Of a stretch of 64,000 nucleotides of DNA, positions 10,940 to 22,647 are shown in pieces. The notes under the pieces were generated by a model that made no database searches, was not told where the DNA came from, and saw only the letters and a program-made list of their open reading frames with translations. Each line of letters starts with the position of its first letter. Position 1 is the first letter of the stretch. This stretch comes from Ceratobasidium sp. AG-K (taxonomy: Eukaryota; Basidiomycota; Agaricomycetes; Cantharellales; Ceratobasidiaceae), in assembly GCA_037039685.1 (NCBI GenBank), contig JAWNGF010000006.1:2170001-2234000 (forward strand), given 5' to 3'. Made by a program: the position numbers and the translations under genes.

Positions 10940-12901
10940 ATGTCCCAAGTTGATCTTGCCAAAGCTGTCGGATATGAATCCAAGCCCACGCCCGTACGTC
11001 TGGCGGCTACGTCACTCTTATAATCATCATTCATTCATTTGGGGTTGGGCGTGTAGGTGTCGTGGACGAAGCGCGACTTGTTGCTATATTCGCTGGGTAT
11101 CGGAGCCAAGGCCGAGGATTTGGAGTACGTCTATGGTGAGTGTTGTTCGACTTATTGGGAAACGATGCTGACGTTTTGGGTGTAGAACTCGGTATGTGTT
11201 TTCCGTCTAGATTTAGGCGCAGGAAAGTGGGCCTAAACAACAGTTGGATGTAGACAAAGGCTTCAAAGCGTTCCCGACGTATCCGGTGGTGCTTATGCTC
11301 AAAGGTACGTACATGCAGTCCCATTTGAGTACACTTGTCTCTTAGTTATGCCGAACTTTACAGGCGCCCACGCGGACGTGATCAACTTTTCGAAGGCGGT
11401 CGGAAGCGATCCCGCCCCTGGTTTGCCTAAATTCGACCCAAACCGTGCAGTATGTTATAACATCATAGTCATATCTATTTCCCAACTTGACCCGCGCGCT
11501 TAGATCCATGGTGGAATGTCAATTGAGACACTGAAGCCTCTACCCCTCGAGTCAGGCGACGGGTGGACATTGTCGAAAAAAATTATTGGTGTGACCGAGA
11601 ACAGTACGTCCCGTCCCGGCTACGCGAAATGAATCCAAATTAACTATGATGTGTTAGAGTCGGGTATTATCGTCGACGCCGAGCTATTGCTCAAGGATCC
11701 CAAAGGAACGCCATATGCGCGTCTCGTTGTATGTCCATTCATCTCACTTGCCTAAAACAAACTGACGTCGGACGACCAGACTTCTGGGTTCAATGTTGGC
11801 GCCAAAGCTACCGGAGACCGGTTCTCCAAAGTCACCGCCAAGGGACCTCAAGGCAAGCCTCCGCCAAAGGACAGGAAGCCAGACTTTGTGGTCACAGAAA
11901 AGACTAGCGAGGAACAGGCTGTATTATATCGCCTCAGTGGTGATTACAACCCACTCCATATTGGTGCGCTTCTTCTCCTCGCCCCCTCGTGCATGAATTG
12001 ATGATAGTACAGACCCCTCGATCGGCAAGGGCACTGGATTCGGGGGCGTGATCTTGCATGGTCTGGCATCATATGGATTTGCGGCCCGTGCGGTGGTCAA
12101 GAGCATTCCGGGCGAGTTGAAGGCGTTTGGGGTGCGGTTTACGAGCCCTGTGAGACCCGGAGGTGAGTGTTCGAGGGCGTTTACGGATCGTTTTTGGTTC
12201 TGTACGATTTTGTTGGGGCAAAGAGCTCTCTTGGCTCATGGCCGGAAGCGAAAAATGCGTTGTGGCTGAGGCGCGCTTCCCGTGGTCGGGAGAATGGCCG
12301 ACTGTGTCTCGGCGTGGACTTGTGTTCGAGGCTCGGATACGCGCCTGTGATGATGCTGCGAGGCCGGTGCGTGCCGGCTTTTAGGGTAAAAGGCTATTTT
12401 GGGCGGGTCATTGACATGCGCGTTGACGACGGCATGGTGATGCATTCACCCCACCATCAAAAGCTTGAACAAATTACAATTAATGTCAGCGCCCGTGATT
12501 GACTGCTTCTGATGGCAGACACTCTCGAGACCTCGATTTGGGAACTTGGACCGGGACCGGACGGGACCACTGAAGTTGCCTTTATTCAAAAGAACTTGGC
12601 GAGTGGAAAGGTAAGCCGTCCCTTTTGATTTCAACATTTGATCGAGCTTCGGAAGTGGGATGAAATGATGGGAATGGAGAATTTTCTTCTTGTTGAGCGA
12701 TCCGCAGTGATCGGCATTCCCATTCCAGTCACAATGGTCATGGTTTTGCGTCCGTGGTGCCTTTCGTTCCTGGCTGAATGAAGCACACGAGTTGTCTCCG
12801 GCACGGATTGTCCTGTTTTGGTGCTGACCGTCGTGCGACAGATTGCGCTCGGTGCAGGCGTCGCTTATGTTCGCAAGGGCGGCCCGCAGAGCAAGCTTTG
12901 A
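10940..12901 (+). CDS. Peroxisomal 2-enoyl-CoA hydratase 2 (MaoC/hot-dog fold) with C-terminal SKL
   Basis: The family hydrates trans-2-enoyl-CoA to (3R)-hydroxyacyl-CoA in beta-oxidation. The hydratase-2 motif is clear: [13 protein letters not shown] (about 11930-12015, across an intron) holds the catalytic Asp/His pair, followed by [13 protein letters not shown] first hot-dog repeat precedes it ([35 protein letters not shown]). The last codons read QSKL then stop: a canonical PTS1 peroxisome signal. The length of about 310 residues means a stand-alone enzyme like plant ECH2, rather than the C-terminal domain of a multifunctional FOX2/MFE-2 protein. About nine introns are seen; the one at 12163-12518 is 356 nt, much longer than its neighbours. 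Start chosen at the ATG giving [13 protein letters not shown]. Confidence 0.88.
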
Positions 12902-13174
12902 TCGTAGACCGGGGCGCTTGGAATCGTTGTACAAGTACCGCTACACAAAAGAAAATGAATTGGTATTGACAAAAAGGGAGCGAACAACCTAACGGTACGC
13001 GGGGGCGGCTGTTTCAGGAGGACGAACGGAATGGCCGTGGAGCGATGGACCCGGCGGCTCAGCGATTGATTTTGACTCGGATAGCGTAAAGGTGACCCTA
13101 AGTGATTCGATATAAAGTGACAGGATGAAAAACGAGATCCCCAGTCTGGGTCTGTTTCTCGTCTCGACTGCCAG
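12902..13174. other. Intergenic; laccase promoter
   Basis: 273 bases separate the hydratase stop from the laccase ATG. The right end carries a TATA-like element (13111-13117), and an out-of-frame ATG at 13125 lies before the laccase start. Confidence 0.5.
13111..13117 (+). promoter_or_regulatory. TATA-like box of the laccase gene
   Basis: TATAAAG lies 58-64 bp before the laccase ATG at 13175. With a start site ~30 bp downstream, transcription would begin near 13140. That would leave the out-of-frame ATG at 13125 outside the mRNA. Confidence 0.5.
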
Positions 13175-15593
13175 ATGGCGCGCACCACTCTCCTTACCTC
13201 CCTGTCGCTCTTTGCGTCTTGTGTACTCGCACGCACTGTCGAGTACAAGTTCAATGTTGCTAACGGTGTCGTTGCTCCTGATGGCGTCACTCGCAACGCC
13301 GTACTCGGTATGTCTAGCAGACTGCTCAGTTCGCGTCTAATCTCTTGCAGTCAACGGCCGCTTCCCTGGTCCCCTAATCACCGCTAACAAGGACGACAAG
13401 CTCAAAATCAAGGTCAACAACCAGCTCGCGGACCCCACAATGCGCCGGAGCACGTCCATCGTGAGTTGATCATTGGCTGATGTTTCGTACCTCGCTGATC
13501 TCGTCGCGCCTAGCACTGGCACGGTTTGCTGCAAGCTAGAACCGCTGAAGAGGACGGCCCTGCATTTGTTACCCAGGTAATTAGCGCGACTACTCCGTGA
13601 TGATCAATTGATTCCAACTCGTTCTAGTGCCCTATCTCTCCTCAGGAGTCCTACACGTACGAAATCCCTCTCAACGGACAGGCTGGAACGTACTGGTATC
13701 ACAGTCATTTGAGTTCTCAGTATGTTGACGGCCTCCGTGGGCCCCTTGTCATTTGTGAGTTTCTCAATACATTCGTTGAAGGAATGCTTGCTGAAACAGG
13801 CTCCGGCAGATGGTTCGTCACGTCGCGTTTGACAGCCATGACGTCGCTTATGATTTGCCCAGATCCACAGGACCCTCACCGTAAACGTTACGATGTCGAC
13901 GACGAGAGCACCGTGTTGACTATCGCCGACTGGTACCACCTCCCTTCTGAGGCGATCATGGCTACTGGCCTTGTCGCAGCCACGTACGTTTCTCTGCCTC
14001 AATTACTCTCCCAGCTATTGATGCCTGGACATAGAATCCCCGACTCGGGCACGATCAACGGCAAAGGTCGCTACGACCCGCTCAACATAACTGCTACTCC
14101 AGATAATCTTTACACTCTCAAGGTCAAGCGCGGCAAACGCTACCGTCTACGGGTCATCAACGCTGGCGCGATTGCTTCGTATCAGTTCTCGGTCCAGGGC
14201 CACAAGTGTACCATCATTGAGGTCGATGGGGTGTCCACCAAGCCGATCACTGTCGACGCCTTTGATATCCTTGCTGGGCAACGCTACAGCTGTATCGTGC
14301 GTCCCTCCCTCGTTTTCGCGCATATATGCTAACAATCAGCTACAGTTGGAGGCGAATCAGAAGCCTGACACCTACTGGATCAATGCGCCCATCACCAATG
14401 TACTCAATACTAATGTTCAGGCTTTGCTTGTGTACGAAGATGACAGGCGCCCGTATCACCCACCCTGGGGCGGTTACATCAAGTGGCCAAGCACGGCTGA
14501 CATTGTCAGGTATTGGAAGCATACTCATGGGAATCACGGTCCAGGACACAAAGGACACAAGGGACATAAGGGGCACAAGAGGCGCCTAATCGAGGCTGGT
14601 TATGCACATGCCCACAAGAGTCTGGAGGTGATTGGTGAATTGGGTAGGCGTCAGGACGCAAACACGACTACCCCGGTGGTCGTCCTGGACGAATCTCAGT
14701 TGGCTGTGAGTATATCCCCCTTGTTACAGGGTTCAGGTAGCTCAATTCGTTGCATCTAGCCTCTCGTAAACCCCGGCGCACCAGGCGGAGCTCGTCCGGC
14801 TGACGTGGTCATCCCGATGCAATTTGGTCTTGTACGTACTCCACCCGTCAGATCTACTTGCCAACTAATCTGAAATCGACAGAACTTTACGAATGGACAC
14901 TGGTTAATCAACAATATTAGCTACGCCCCACCCGACGTCCCCACCCTGTTAAAGATCTTGACTGATAAGCAGACCGACGATTCTGACTTGTGAGTGGTCC
15001 ATGTTCGGGCAAAAGCTAAGAAATTAACGTTCGGATGATGTAGCTCACGCGACGAGCACACGGTTATTCTGCCTCGAAACAAGGTAGTTGAACTTCACAT
15101 CTTTGGACAATCGTTGGGGATTGTGCATCCCATTCATTTGCACGGTGTAAGTGCATTGCCTCACAGGGCGAAGCCTTGACTTACAGGTCGTCTGTAGCAT
15201 GCGTTTGATGTAGTCCAGTACGGGGACAACCCGCCCAACTACGTCAATCCTCCTCGTCGGGATGTCGTGGGCGTGACAGATGCTGGCGTTCGCATCCAAT
15301 TCAGGACGGATAACCCAGGTCCTTGGTTCTTGCATTGGTGTGTTATTTCTCCCCACTCTTCTTCATAAGCTGATTTACTTGGTATAGTCACATCGATTGG
15401 CATCTTGAGGAAGGGTTTGCTAGTAAGTAATCTAACGATATTTGGTTTGAGAAATGTACTGATGGATGTATGCGTAGTGGTCTTTGCTGAGGCGCCTGAA
15501 GCGATCAAGTCGGGGAGCCAGAGCGTCAGGCCTGATCCTTCGTGGAAGAAGTTGTGCGACAAGTACGAGAAATTGCCCGCAGAACTGCAGTAA
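13175..15593 (+). CDS. lcc: Laccase (multicopper oxidase, secreted)
   Basis: The enzyme oxidises phenols with reduction of O2 to water, outside the cell. The N-terminus MARTTLLTSLSLFASCVLA is a signal peptide. All four copper signature segments are present across introns: HWHG (about 13512), WYHSHLSSQYVDGL (about 13697), HPIHLHGHAFDVV (about 15129-15205) and HCHIDWHLEEGF (about 15335-15420). Ten residues after the Cys ligand is Phe, the axial residue seen in high-potential basidiomycete laccases. Between the second and third cupredoxin domains there is an unusual His/Lys-rich insert (about 14510-14690) with four GHK repeats in a row. The model has about 12 introns, encodes ~560 residues and ends at ..KLPAELQ. 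It converges on the sugar kinase gene 585 bp downstream. Confidence 0.93.
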
Positions 15594-16177
15594 ACGCTTG
15601 CTCCAGGCTGTAGCCCTGCCCTGCTTTCGGAGGCATGCTCGTTTTACACTCTTTGTTTACGTTATATCTTAGGACTATGTGTGCGTGATTCTTGGACTTT
15701 TGGCGCAGATCTTGGAGGAATTGTTGTGTGCATGTTTTTGTATGGACTTTACACTCGCTAGTTTGTCGTTCTCTCGGGGTGCGCTCTTTTGATAGTTATT
15801 CGTAGGAGTATAATAAATTGATGTTGGTTATAACATAATGCGCGTGACAAGATTTCCGATAGTGATACGTCGTTATTGGTAACTTGGAGAGGTAGACTTC
15901 TGCGCCTGAACACAGACGGGGCTCCATGTCGCCCGCACCTTTACTTGATTGTGGGACAGGTTTGCATGCGTGGAATGCACACTGCGAATAAGAAACGTAC
16001 GTGTGTCTGTGGGAATCGTGCTAATGTTGGTAGGAGAACGTTTCTATTATGTGGTATCAACAATCCTAGTATCACTGCGAAGAATGCGTTATAAGTCCTG
16101 TCCCGAGAAGTAGCCCTGCGATCAAACTCTTGTCCGTATTGACTCGAACTGAAAACGTTGAAATAATTCAACTCTGC
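15594..16177. other. Intergenic between convergent genes
   Basis: This holds the 3' region of laccase; an AATAAA-like signal lies near 15812. The tail end belongs to the sugar kinase on the other strand. Short open frames (for example 15941-16171, minus) have no recognisable content. Confidence 0.5.
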
Positions 16178-18071
16178 TCAGTCTTCAAACCACCCGACCT
16201 CTTCCATGGCTCGGGCCAATCCTTCAAACCCCCGTCTCCGAATTTTGCGTCCAACCATCTCGGTGCCGAACCTATGTACCCCCCGCGGTAAGTTCATGGA
16301 ATATGAACAGACAAAGGAGCTCGACACACCTCAAACACTCTTCCAACCTCCACCTGCCCTTTTCTGCATCTGGGCCGGGTAGAGATTGCAATCCAGGCGA
16401 GTATGGCGGTCCAGGCAATAGACGACGTGAGAGTGCGAATATCATGCCTACCAGCAAGTCTTATGAGTTTGTTTCAGGTCATCGCTTTCAATCGACGTAC
16501 CGGCTACAAACGCGTCTCCTGCGCCAGATTCTTCAATGATATCCTGTTTTGCGGCGGCGCTCGACGTCGTTCCTGTGATGGACGTGTGCCACGACGCGCC
16601 TGTGATTGTTCGGCGTTCGTCATCGTCGTCGTCGGATGATGGTGGAGATGGTCGACCTGCCTTGCCGAGTTGAATATCCAAACGTGAGAAAGAATGAGAA
16701 TAGTCCACGTACGTATGCTCTCAGGATACATCTTTCCCCAGTCATCCTGCCCTCCTCCACTGGTACCGCGCGAACGGGAATACGCGTGCTTGGTCTTCCC
16801 ATTTTGAGGAGTTCGGCCGCTGCCGTTGGCCTCGTCGGGCCGGTCGCCAAATTCAGAAAAGAACGGCGTCCCGCTACGAACAGACTCCCACAGACTAGCG
16901 CTGAGACTGTCCACTGTACGATGTGTACCTCGAGGGTCAGGCACAAAAGGGCTTGACTGGTAGGGCATGAGCAAACGTCATGGAGGCCACAAGAGACTTA
17001 CTTGGAAATATTCTTTGGTGGGAATGCTTAGCATTGCGCAACCAGATTGGCCCCATTCGACGCAAAGTAGTGCTTGTGGGGACGCAAGGCGAGCCATTGC
17101 AAGAAGGAACGGTCGTGGGGCTGTGTATTCCTGCGCCTGTGGTATCAAGATTAGGATATGTTGAATAGACCGAGAGGTGGGTAGAGACATACAGCTGCAT
17201 ACGCATGGCTAGCTAACGCTTGTTAGTGTGCGTGATTGACAGAACGAGAGAACTCACGAGAAGAATACAACATCGGCATGCCTGATCAACTATAATGCCA
17301 CCGAATTATCGTTGAGTTAGTTAAGAAAAGGGACACGTTTGACACATACGGCTTCCTGTCCTTGCCTTCCCGGCCTAGACAACTCTACACTGAATACGAC
17401 TTTGTTTCTCCACCCTCTCTCTTGAGCGAGTCCTTCAAGACCGGTTAAATTGCTGAGAGTGGTTTGGACAGTTCGGCCCTAATCCAACAAGTTTAATTTA
17501 CGGTGGTATGAGTTCAAATAGACGACGCAGACCTCGAAATGCAACCATTCGAACGGAGCTTGTGATAAATCAGGTTCGACGCCGCTCGCCGGGGTCGGTG
17601 GACTCAGCAGCGGCGCGACCAGTCTTATAAACTCGTCATGCAATATGTCTGGGATCGGATTATGGTTGACTACTGATTTGGTGCCATCAGCTAGACAAAA
17701 AAAAACGTGTCAATTACTGCGAGCAAATCACTGAATCAAGGCATACTTGCACACATGATATACGCAGCTGGCACTCCATTGGCATCTCTCCTCGCACATA
17801 GTTTTGTGCTGACGTTTGATTTCTCCAGTTCCTTAAGCATCGCTTCTCCTTCTGGGCCTCCTCCCACAGGGGCAACTAAGTAGGCCTCGACATGGTTGAA
17901 TTGCGCGAGCACAGAAAGCGCAGTCGCGCTTGCGCCTCCTCTTTCTCTCCGAACCGAAGAGGCTCGAGTATTAGATTCAGTGTTTTTCGTGTGGTCTGGG
18001 AGGTTGTTGACGTTAAGTGTATGAGTAACAAATAGTGTACCACTCGCGACTATACGAAAACGCCTGGACAT
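16178..18071 (-). CDS. PfkB-family carbohydrate kinase (ketohexokinase/ribokinase-like)
   Basis: This is an ATP-dependent sugar kinase of the ribokinase fold. From the ATG at 18071 (minus strand) the first exon gives MSRRFRIVASGTLFV and then GGASATALSVLAQF and LVAPVGGGPEG, the N-terminal PfkB pattern. Later exons give HADVVFFSHAYAA (about 17200-17300) and ALLCVEWGQSGCAML (about 17010-17080). The C-terminal signature with the catalytic Asp is EESGAGDAFVAG (about 16500-16540), followed across an intron by MIFAL. The last exon reads FGTEMVGRKIRRRGFEGLARAMEE. A low-complexity hydrophilic segment (SSDDDDDERR and a Gly/Ser/Arg-rich stretch) sits before the signature and is not typical. The model has ~430 residues and about eight introns. 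The substrate (fructose, ribose or other) is not determined. Confidence 0.82.
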
Positions 18072-18432
18072 GGCATGGAGGAATGGGACAGAAAGTCACG
18101 TGAAAGAGCGCAATTTGAAACTCGGCATTCTAGCCCCAGGTATCGGGTGGCAACCAACGACCGCGGGATCTGGGCAATATACATTACCCGATTTGGGGCA
18201 CCGTCGATCAACATTTTGTGATGGTGCAGCTTTCGGCCTAGCTTGGTGGGCCCTACTTAGCACCCCAGCAGCCCCAAACAGTTGCAGAGCTTTCCGAACT
18301 GCGAATACCGCTCAGGCAGTGACTCGGCATTATGATTAACAAATACAGTCTGGTTGAAACCCGTAGGTAGTTCTATTCACCCAATAGCCTGCTATGGTCA
18401 AAATCTCGCATGCAATTACAAGAATAAAAGTA

Positions 18433-19128
18433 TTATTGGTTCGAATATCTCGTTACAATTTCAGAAGGTGGCACGTTTGGCGAGTACACGACAATAGGGC
18501 TACCCAGAGAAATACGTTTATGAGGTGACGTTCGAGAGAAGGTGAATGTCAGTGTGGAGTCTCCCGCAAGTTCACCCAGCGTGCCATCATTCATATACTC
18601 GCCGACCCGCACCCCATATGCCAACCGGACTATCAAATCCTGTCGGGCACGAGTCGGTGCAGTAGATGGGCTTCTATGTTGTCCGTTGCTTCATACAATT
18701 GGGCCACGTTCCGATATAGCCATCGGACTCTGGGACCCGTCTGGACATTAACTTCCCGGCGACAAGATAATTTTATAACTCTACTCCAAGCGGATCCACT
18801 TGGAAGGGTCCTCAACCTCCACACGAACCAGTAATCTCACACGTGCACCCACTTCACGCAAAGAGAGTATTGGTCAATAGTATATGCATCCACTTTGGCG
18901 GGTTGCCTGCTCGCCTAGAATAAAACACACCTACTAGGGATATACAAGCCCAGTCACCACTTCCTGCGGGTTGTATTGACGATCGAGGAGGCTATCCCAG
19001 GTTCCAACGTATCTTGATTTTGGGAGGAGGACAATAACAAAATAAGGGTAGTATGTCCGTTCGATTCTAGGGGTAGAGGTCCAAAAAGCTAGTTCCAAAG
19101 AGGTGCGTCGGACCACATACGAGTGCAT
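18433..19128 (-). CDS. Doubtful hypothetical coding region (possible decayed gene)
   Basis: On the minus strand, coherent-looking protein pieces occur in order: SKSRYVGTWDSLLDRQYNP (about 18980), RVRLLVRVEVEDPSKWIRLE (about 18780-18840), YRNVAQLYEATDNIEAHLL (about 18670) and LIVRLAYGVRVGEYMNDG continuing to a stop at 18433. They are in different frames; plausible introns join some of them, but the second piece ends in a stop. I do not recognise the family. It may be a real gene with introns I have mis-placed, a decayed gene, or chance. Confidence 0.22.
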
Positions 19129-19278
19129 GCCTGATGTTGTTTAGCATGTAGCCCCGGGAAGCCTTTATCGTTGCAACTGTGAGCTTATCCAAGCACATGT
19201 ATCCTTCATGGGAGCCCTTCGAGAGTGGGAAATTGAGAAAGCTCTAGCACTACCATAGGCCTTAGACTGAGCTTTTGA

Positions 19279-19293
19279 GGGGGGGGGGGGGGG
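19279..19293. repeat. Poly-G tract (15 nt)
   Basis: An uninterrupted run of G lies in intergenic DNA. It is prone to slippage and to sequencing-length error. A second run of 14 G is at 33180-33193. Confidence 0.9.
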
Positions 19294-19654
19294 CTGCGTG
19301 TATTTGAGGGGTAAGAGACCATCGCTGACCCAGATATTATAGTTGTGTCTAGATGTTTTGTATTTGTATTCTCGTAGGTTCGGCCAGAAACCGCATGCCC
19401 GTGCTGGGACCCAGCAAGAGGAGCGGATTCAGAAAAGGAGAGGAGGCCGCATCACGTGAGCGCGCCACCCCTGAACCACGGGCGCATGTGGACGCGCCAA
19501 GTCCAGATTGATGAAGATGCACATGCTGATGGACTCCATACGATCCGACTTACAAATAGCCTTCCTTCGCTACAGTCTTCTGTCTTTAAATTTGTGGAGT
19601 GCAGCCAGTGCTCTTGAGCTGTATCCCGACGGACGACTGCGTTAACTGCTCGTC

Positions 19655-20180
19655 ATGCCTTTCACGATGAGGTGCGTAGCCGGAGTGATTTAATTAATCC
19701 AGTCCCGACTAACGATTGGGCGTAGCGCGCGGATCATTCTGTTTGTTTTGTGCGCGGCGAGGTACGTTCAGGCCGCTGGCTCGGTCGATCGGACAGCTGT
19801 GAGTCTCGTTGGGCGATATTGTTCGCTTGCAAGTTAGCTAACTCTGATGCCTCATTTCATAGAAAATCACTCTCGCATGCCTGCTGGGTGGTGTTCCGGC
19901 CGTCTCAATTATTATGATCACCTGGTTCTGCCTTTGGATCAAGAGGCGCAAACGTCGTGCTCAGAAGGATGCGCTCGCAAATGGGATCGAGTTGGGCGCC
20001 GACGGCTGGCCAGTCAAGACTGCACACAATGTCGTCTTGCCACCTGGGTTAGGTGTGTTGCCAGGGAACGCAAGCACGGCAAGTGGGACGGTGCCCGCGT
20101 CAAGAGTGGATTCCAACACTGTCGCGGTACCTCCTCCCGCATACGATGCCGATGGGAAGAAGGGCAGTCATGGGGCATAA
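19655..20180 (+). CDS. Small single-pass membrane protein with a PPAY motif
   Basis: Three exons join cleanly (introns at 19672-19725 and about 19800-19860). The N-terminus is a hydrophobic signal-like segment (SARIILFVLCAARYVQAAG). A short outer stretch follows, then one transmembrane helix (LACLLGGVPAVSIIMITWFC) and a strong basic stop-transfer cluster (KRRKRR). The cytoplasmic tail of about 70 residues contains VPPPAYDAD near its end, a PPxY motif of the type bound by WW domains of Nedd4/Rsp5 ubiquitin ligases (family knowledge). The protein is about 135 residues and ends KKGSHGA. I do not recognise a named family. The topology plus PPxY suggests a trafficking adaptor, which is an inference. 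Confidence 0.7.
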
Positions 20181-21092
20181 TCATATTGGTGAGTCGGGTA
20201 CATTGCCTAAATGAGCGTAGCGGGCTGATGAAGGGTTACGCGTAGTGTCACTATTCAACTTTATCTCTCTACCTCCTGTTTTATAGTCCTGTGCGATGCA
20301 ATTCATGTTGTACAATTCTTCGTCGGCGAGTGAGGAGTGGTGGCAAGATTGTCGTCACACCTGCAATGCGCTCATCCGAAGCAGCCGGCCGCCGATCTCC
20401 GCGGCAGACCATGCGTCTTCGGCAGCAACCCCCGGTCTGGAGGGCTGCTTCCTAACGAAATCTAGAGAAGCCCGGGACCGAGCTATTTTGGGCTATAGAA
20501 TCGTGGCGCATGGCTATTAAACACCGGCTTGACTAACCCTAGCGAGTCAGACTGATATTTGTAGATAGAGCGGAATGTCCTGCATGCTCCGTCCCGGGCG
20601 CAGTTACACGGGTCTAGCGAGCACAGGCCTGACCAGGGCCGAGGACCGCGGCCAACAAACTATGAGAGCCACTTTCTGGGACAATCGTTCGCCCTCTAGT
20701 AGCCGAGGCTGTTCCCATGCGTATCAAGGCGATACAACTCGGGCCCTGATTCATTTTGAGGCTGTTCTCAGAACCATGCCTTCATAAACTCATTTATCTA
20801 TATTTATCCTGATAGTTAACAGCTTGTCCCTGGATAAACCTTCATCCATGACGTCCATACTTTCTAATTTGGATGATCTCGTAGGCTGCTCGAACATCCT
20901 TTTCTCGATTTCCTCGTCCGCAAGTGGTTGTCCAATTCACACGGCGGGATTACAAAGCAAACCCCATCGTGTGATTGGTCTCATGCTCCGTCCGTCGTTG
21001 ACCGACATTAAGTTCACCGGTGACTTAAATACGGTTTCGCACGGGGCCTTTGCACTTTACTACTTACCTCTACATCATTCGTCTACGCCAAA
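20181..21092. other. Intergenic region; dioxygenase promoter at right
   Basis: Short open frames on the plus strand (20296-20520, 20575-20787, 20824-21180) have no recognisable domain or conserved splice pattern. The right end holds the promoter of the intradiol dioxygenase. Confidence 0.45.
21025..21031 (+). promoter_or_regulatory. TATA-like element of the intradiol dioxygenase
   Basis: TTAAATA lies about 62 bp before the ATG at 21093, a spacing much like that of the laccase TATA box in this window. Confidence 0.35.
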
Positions 21093-22647
21093 ATGTCGAC
21101 TGCACCAACTCCCAGTAAAGCTGTCGCTGACGCCCAAAAGGCTGGTGCACCGACCGTCGATCCGTCCAAGGTTGGCTTGACTCTGCTTTCCAGTGTATTG
21201 ACTAGAGTATTGAGCCTTTGTATTAGCTCCCTGACGTGTCCGATATCCGACCAGAGACTATTACCGAAAATGTGAACAAAATCAACTCCAATTGTCCCGA
21301 TGAGTATGTTTGTGGGACCAACAAGTCGCGACAAGATCTAACTACCGCAATTGTTCAAAAGGCGAATGAAGTTTGTGCTTTCGCGCTTGACATATCATAT
21401 GCACGAGTTTGTAAAGGAGACCAGGTATGAGTCGTTCCCGAGTTGGTAACGATGAGATTTGGACTGACAGCGATTGGCTGGCAGCCTTACAACCGAGGAG
21501 TGGATGTAAGAAAGCTCACCCCAAAGTGTTACCCCATTGATTGAAGGTACCTTTGCTTTGGCATATAGGGCGGGCATCCAATTCTTGACGGCAACAGGAC
21601 AAACCTGCACTTCGATGTAAGGTTAATCTATGCGCATTGGGTGATTTCACTAACGTCGCGCACTCATAGCCGCCAGGAATTCATTCTCCTTTCTGATGTC
21701 TTTGGGGTTTCTGCACTCGTGGATGCTATCGATCACCCAAAGGTTGGCAACTCGACCGAGTCAACCGTCTTGGGTCCGTTCTTCACTGAGGATGCGCATG
21801 ATGGTGAGCCGCCTTATTATCCTAACCGTGATTTCAGTGCTTTACAAACGTTTCTGCAAATAGTCGAGCATGGAGGTGCCATTGCATCCGAGGACAAGGG
21901 AGAGTACTTGTACGTTTCTGGAAGAGTCGTTGGAAGCAATGGAGAGCCAGTGGCCAATGCAATTGTCGATACGTGGGAGACGGATGACCAAGGGTACGCG
22001 CTATCCCACAACTCTGAGTCGCATATACCTAATCCTCTGCCTCACTCCTTTATCCTGGGATATCTAGATTTTATGACACCCAGTATGAGGGCCGCTCCGA
22101 GCCAGACTGCCGAGGCCGCCTTCGCACCGGTCCCAATGGCGAATACGCCTTCCGGGCTGTGGTCCCAGTCGCCTACCCGATCCCTAGCGACGGACCTGTT
22201 GGCAAGTTACTGGCCAAGCTCGAGAGGCACGTGTACAGGCCCGCTCATTTGCATATCAAAATCCAGGCAAGTCACCGTGCATACACCCACTCTTTTGTCT
22301 AACTTGGGCATCCTTTGTTCGTGCAGGCAGAGGGATACGACCAGCTTATTACTACCGTATTCCCGAGTGGGGACTCATTTTTGACCTCGGACGCCGTATT
22401 TGGTGCGAAAAAGTCGCTGATTGTGGACCTGAAGCAAGTGGATGATGAGGCGCTGGCGCGGAAGCGGGGTAAGTGGCTGCTGGTATTGCGCTCGTTGGAC
22501 GGCGAGAGCTAACTGAGGACGGTGTGCTCAGGCTTCAAGAAGGGCTCCAAATTCAAGGAGCTCGAGTTTGATTTCGTCTTGGTCAAGAAGGAGGATGCGG
22601 AGGTGGCGCGCAAAGCACGCGCCCAGGCAAGCGCCGCCAAGATTTAA
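21093..22647 (+). CDS. Intradiol ring-cleavage dioxygenase (hydroxyquinol/catechol 1,2-dioxygenase family)
   Basis: The enzyme is a non-haem Fe(III) dioxygenase that opens catechol-type rings between the two hydroxyls; it feeds the beta-ketoadipate route. The N-terminal helical dimerisation part reads KFVLSRLTYHMHEFVKETR and EEWMAGIQFLTATGQ across short introns (21310-21660). Then comes the hallmark STVLGPFFTEDAH (about 21757-21800). Iron ligands are supplied by a Tyr in the ..DTWETDDQGFYDTQY region (about 21967-22080), a second Tyr, and the two His of YRPAHLHIKIQA (about 22230-22330, across an intron). The tail is Lys/Ala-rich. Length is about 325 residues. The order and N-terminal extension fit hydroxyquinol 1,2-dioxygenase best, but catechol cannot be excluded. 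With the nearby laccase it suggests a capacity to degrade aromatics. Confidence 0.9.

Larger units (their letters stand above)
18072..19654. other. Long intergenic region with a doubtful open frame
   Basis: It contains the promoter of the sugar kinase (left), a doubtful minus-strand coding region (18433-19128), a run of 15 G (19279-19293) and, at the right, the promoter of the small membrane protein (TTTAAAT near 19585). Nothing else was recognised. Confidence 0.4.
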
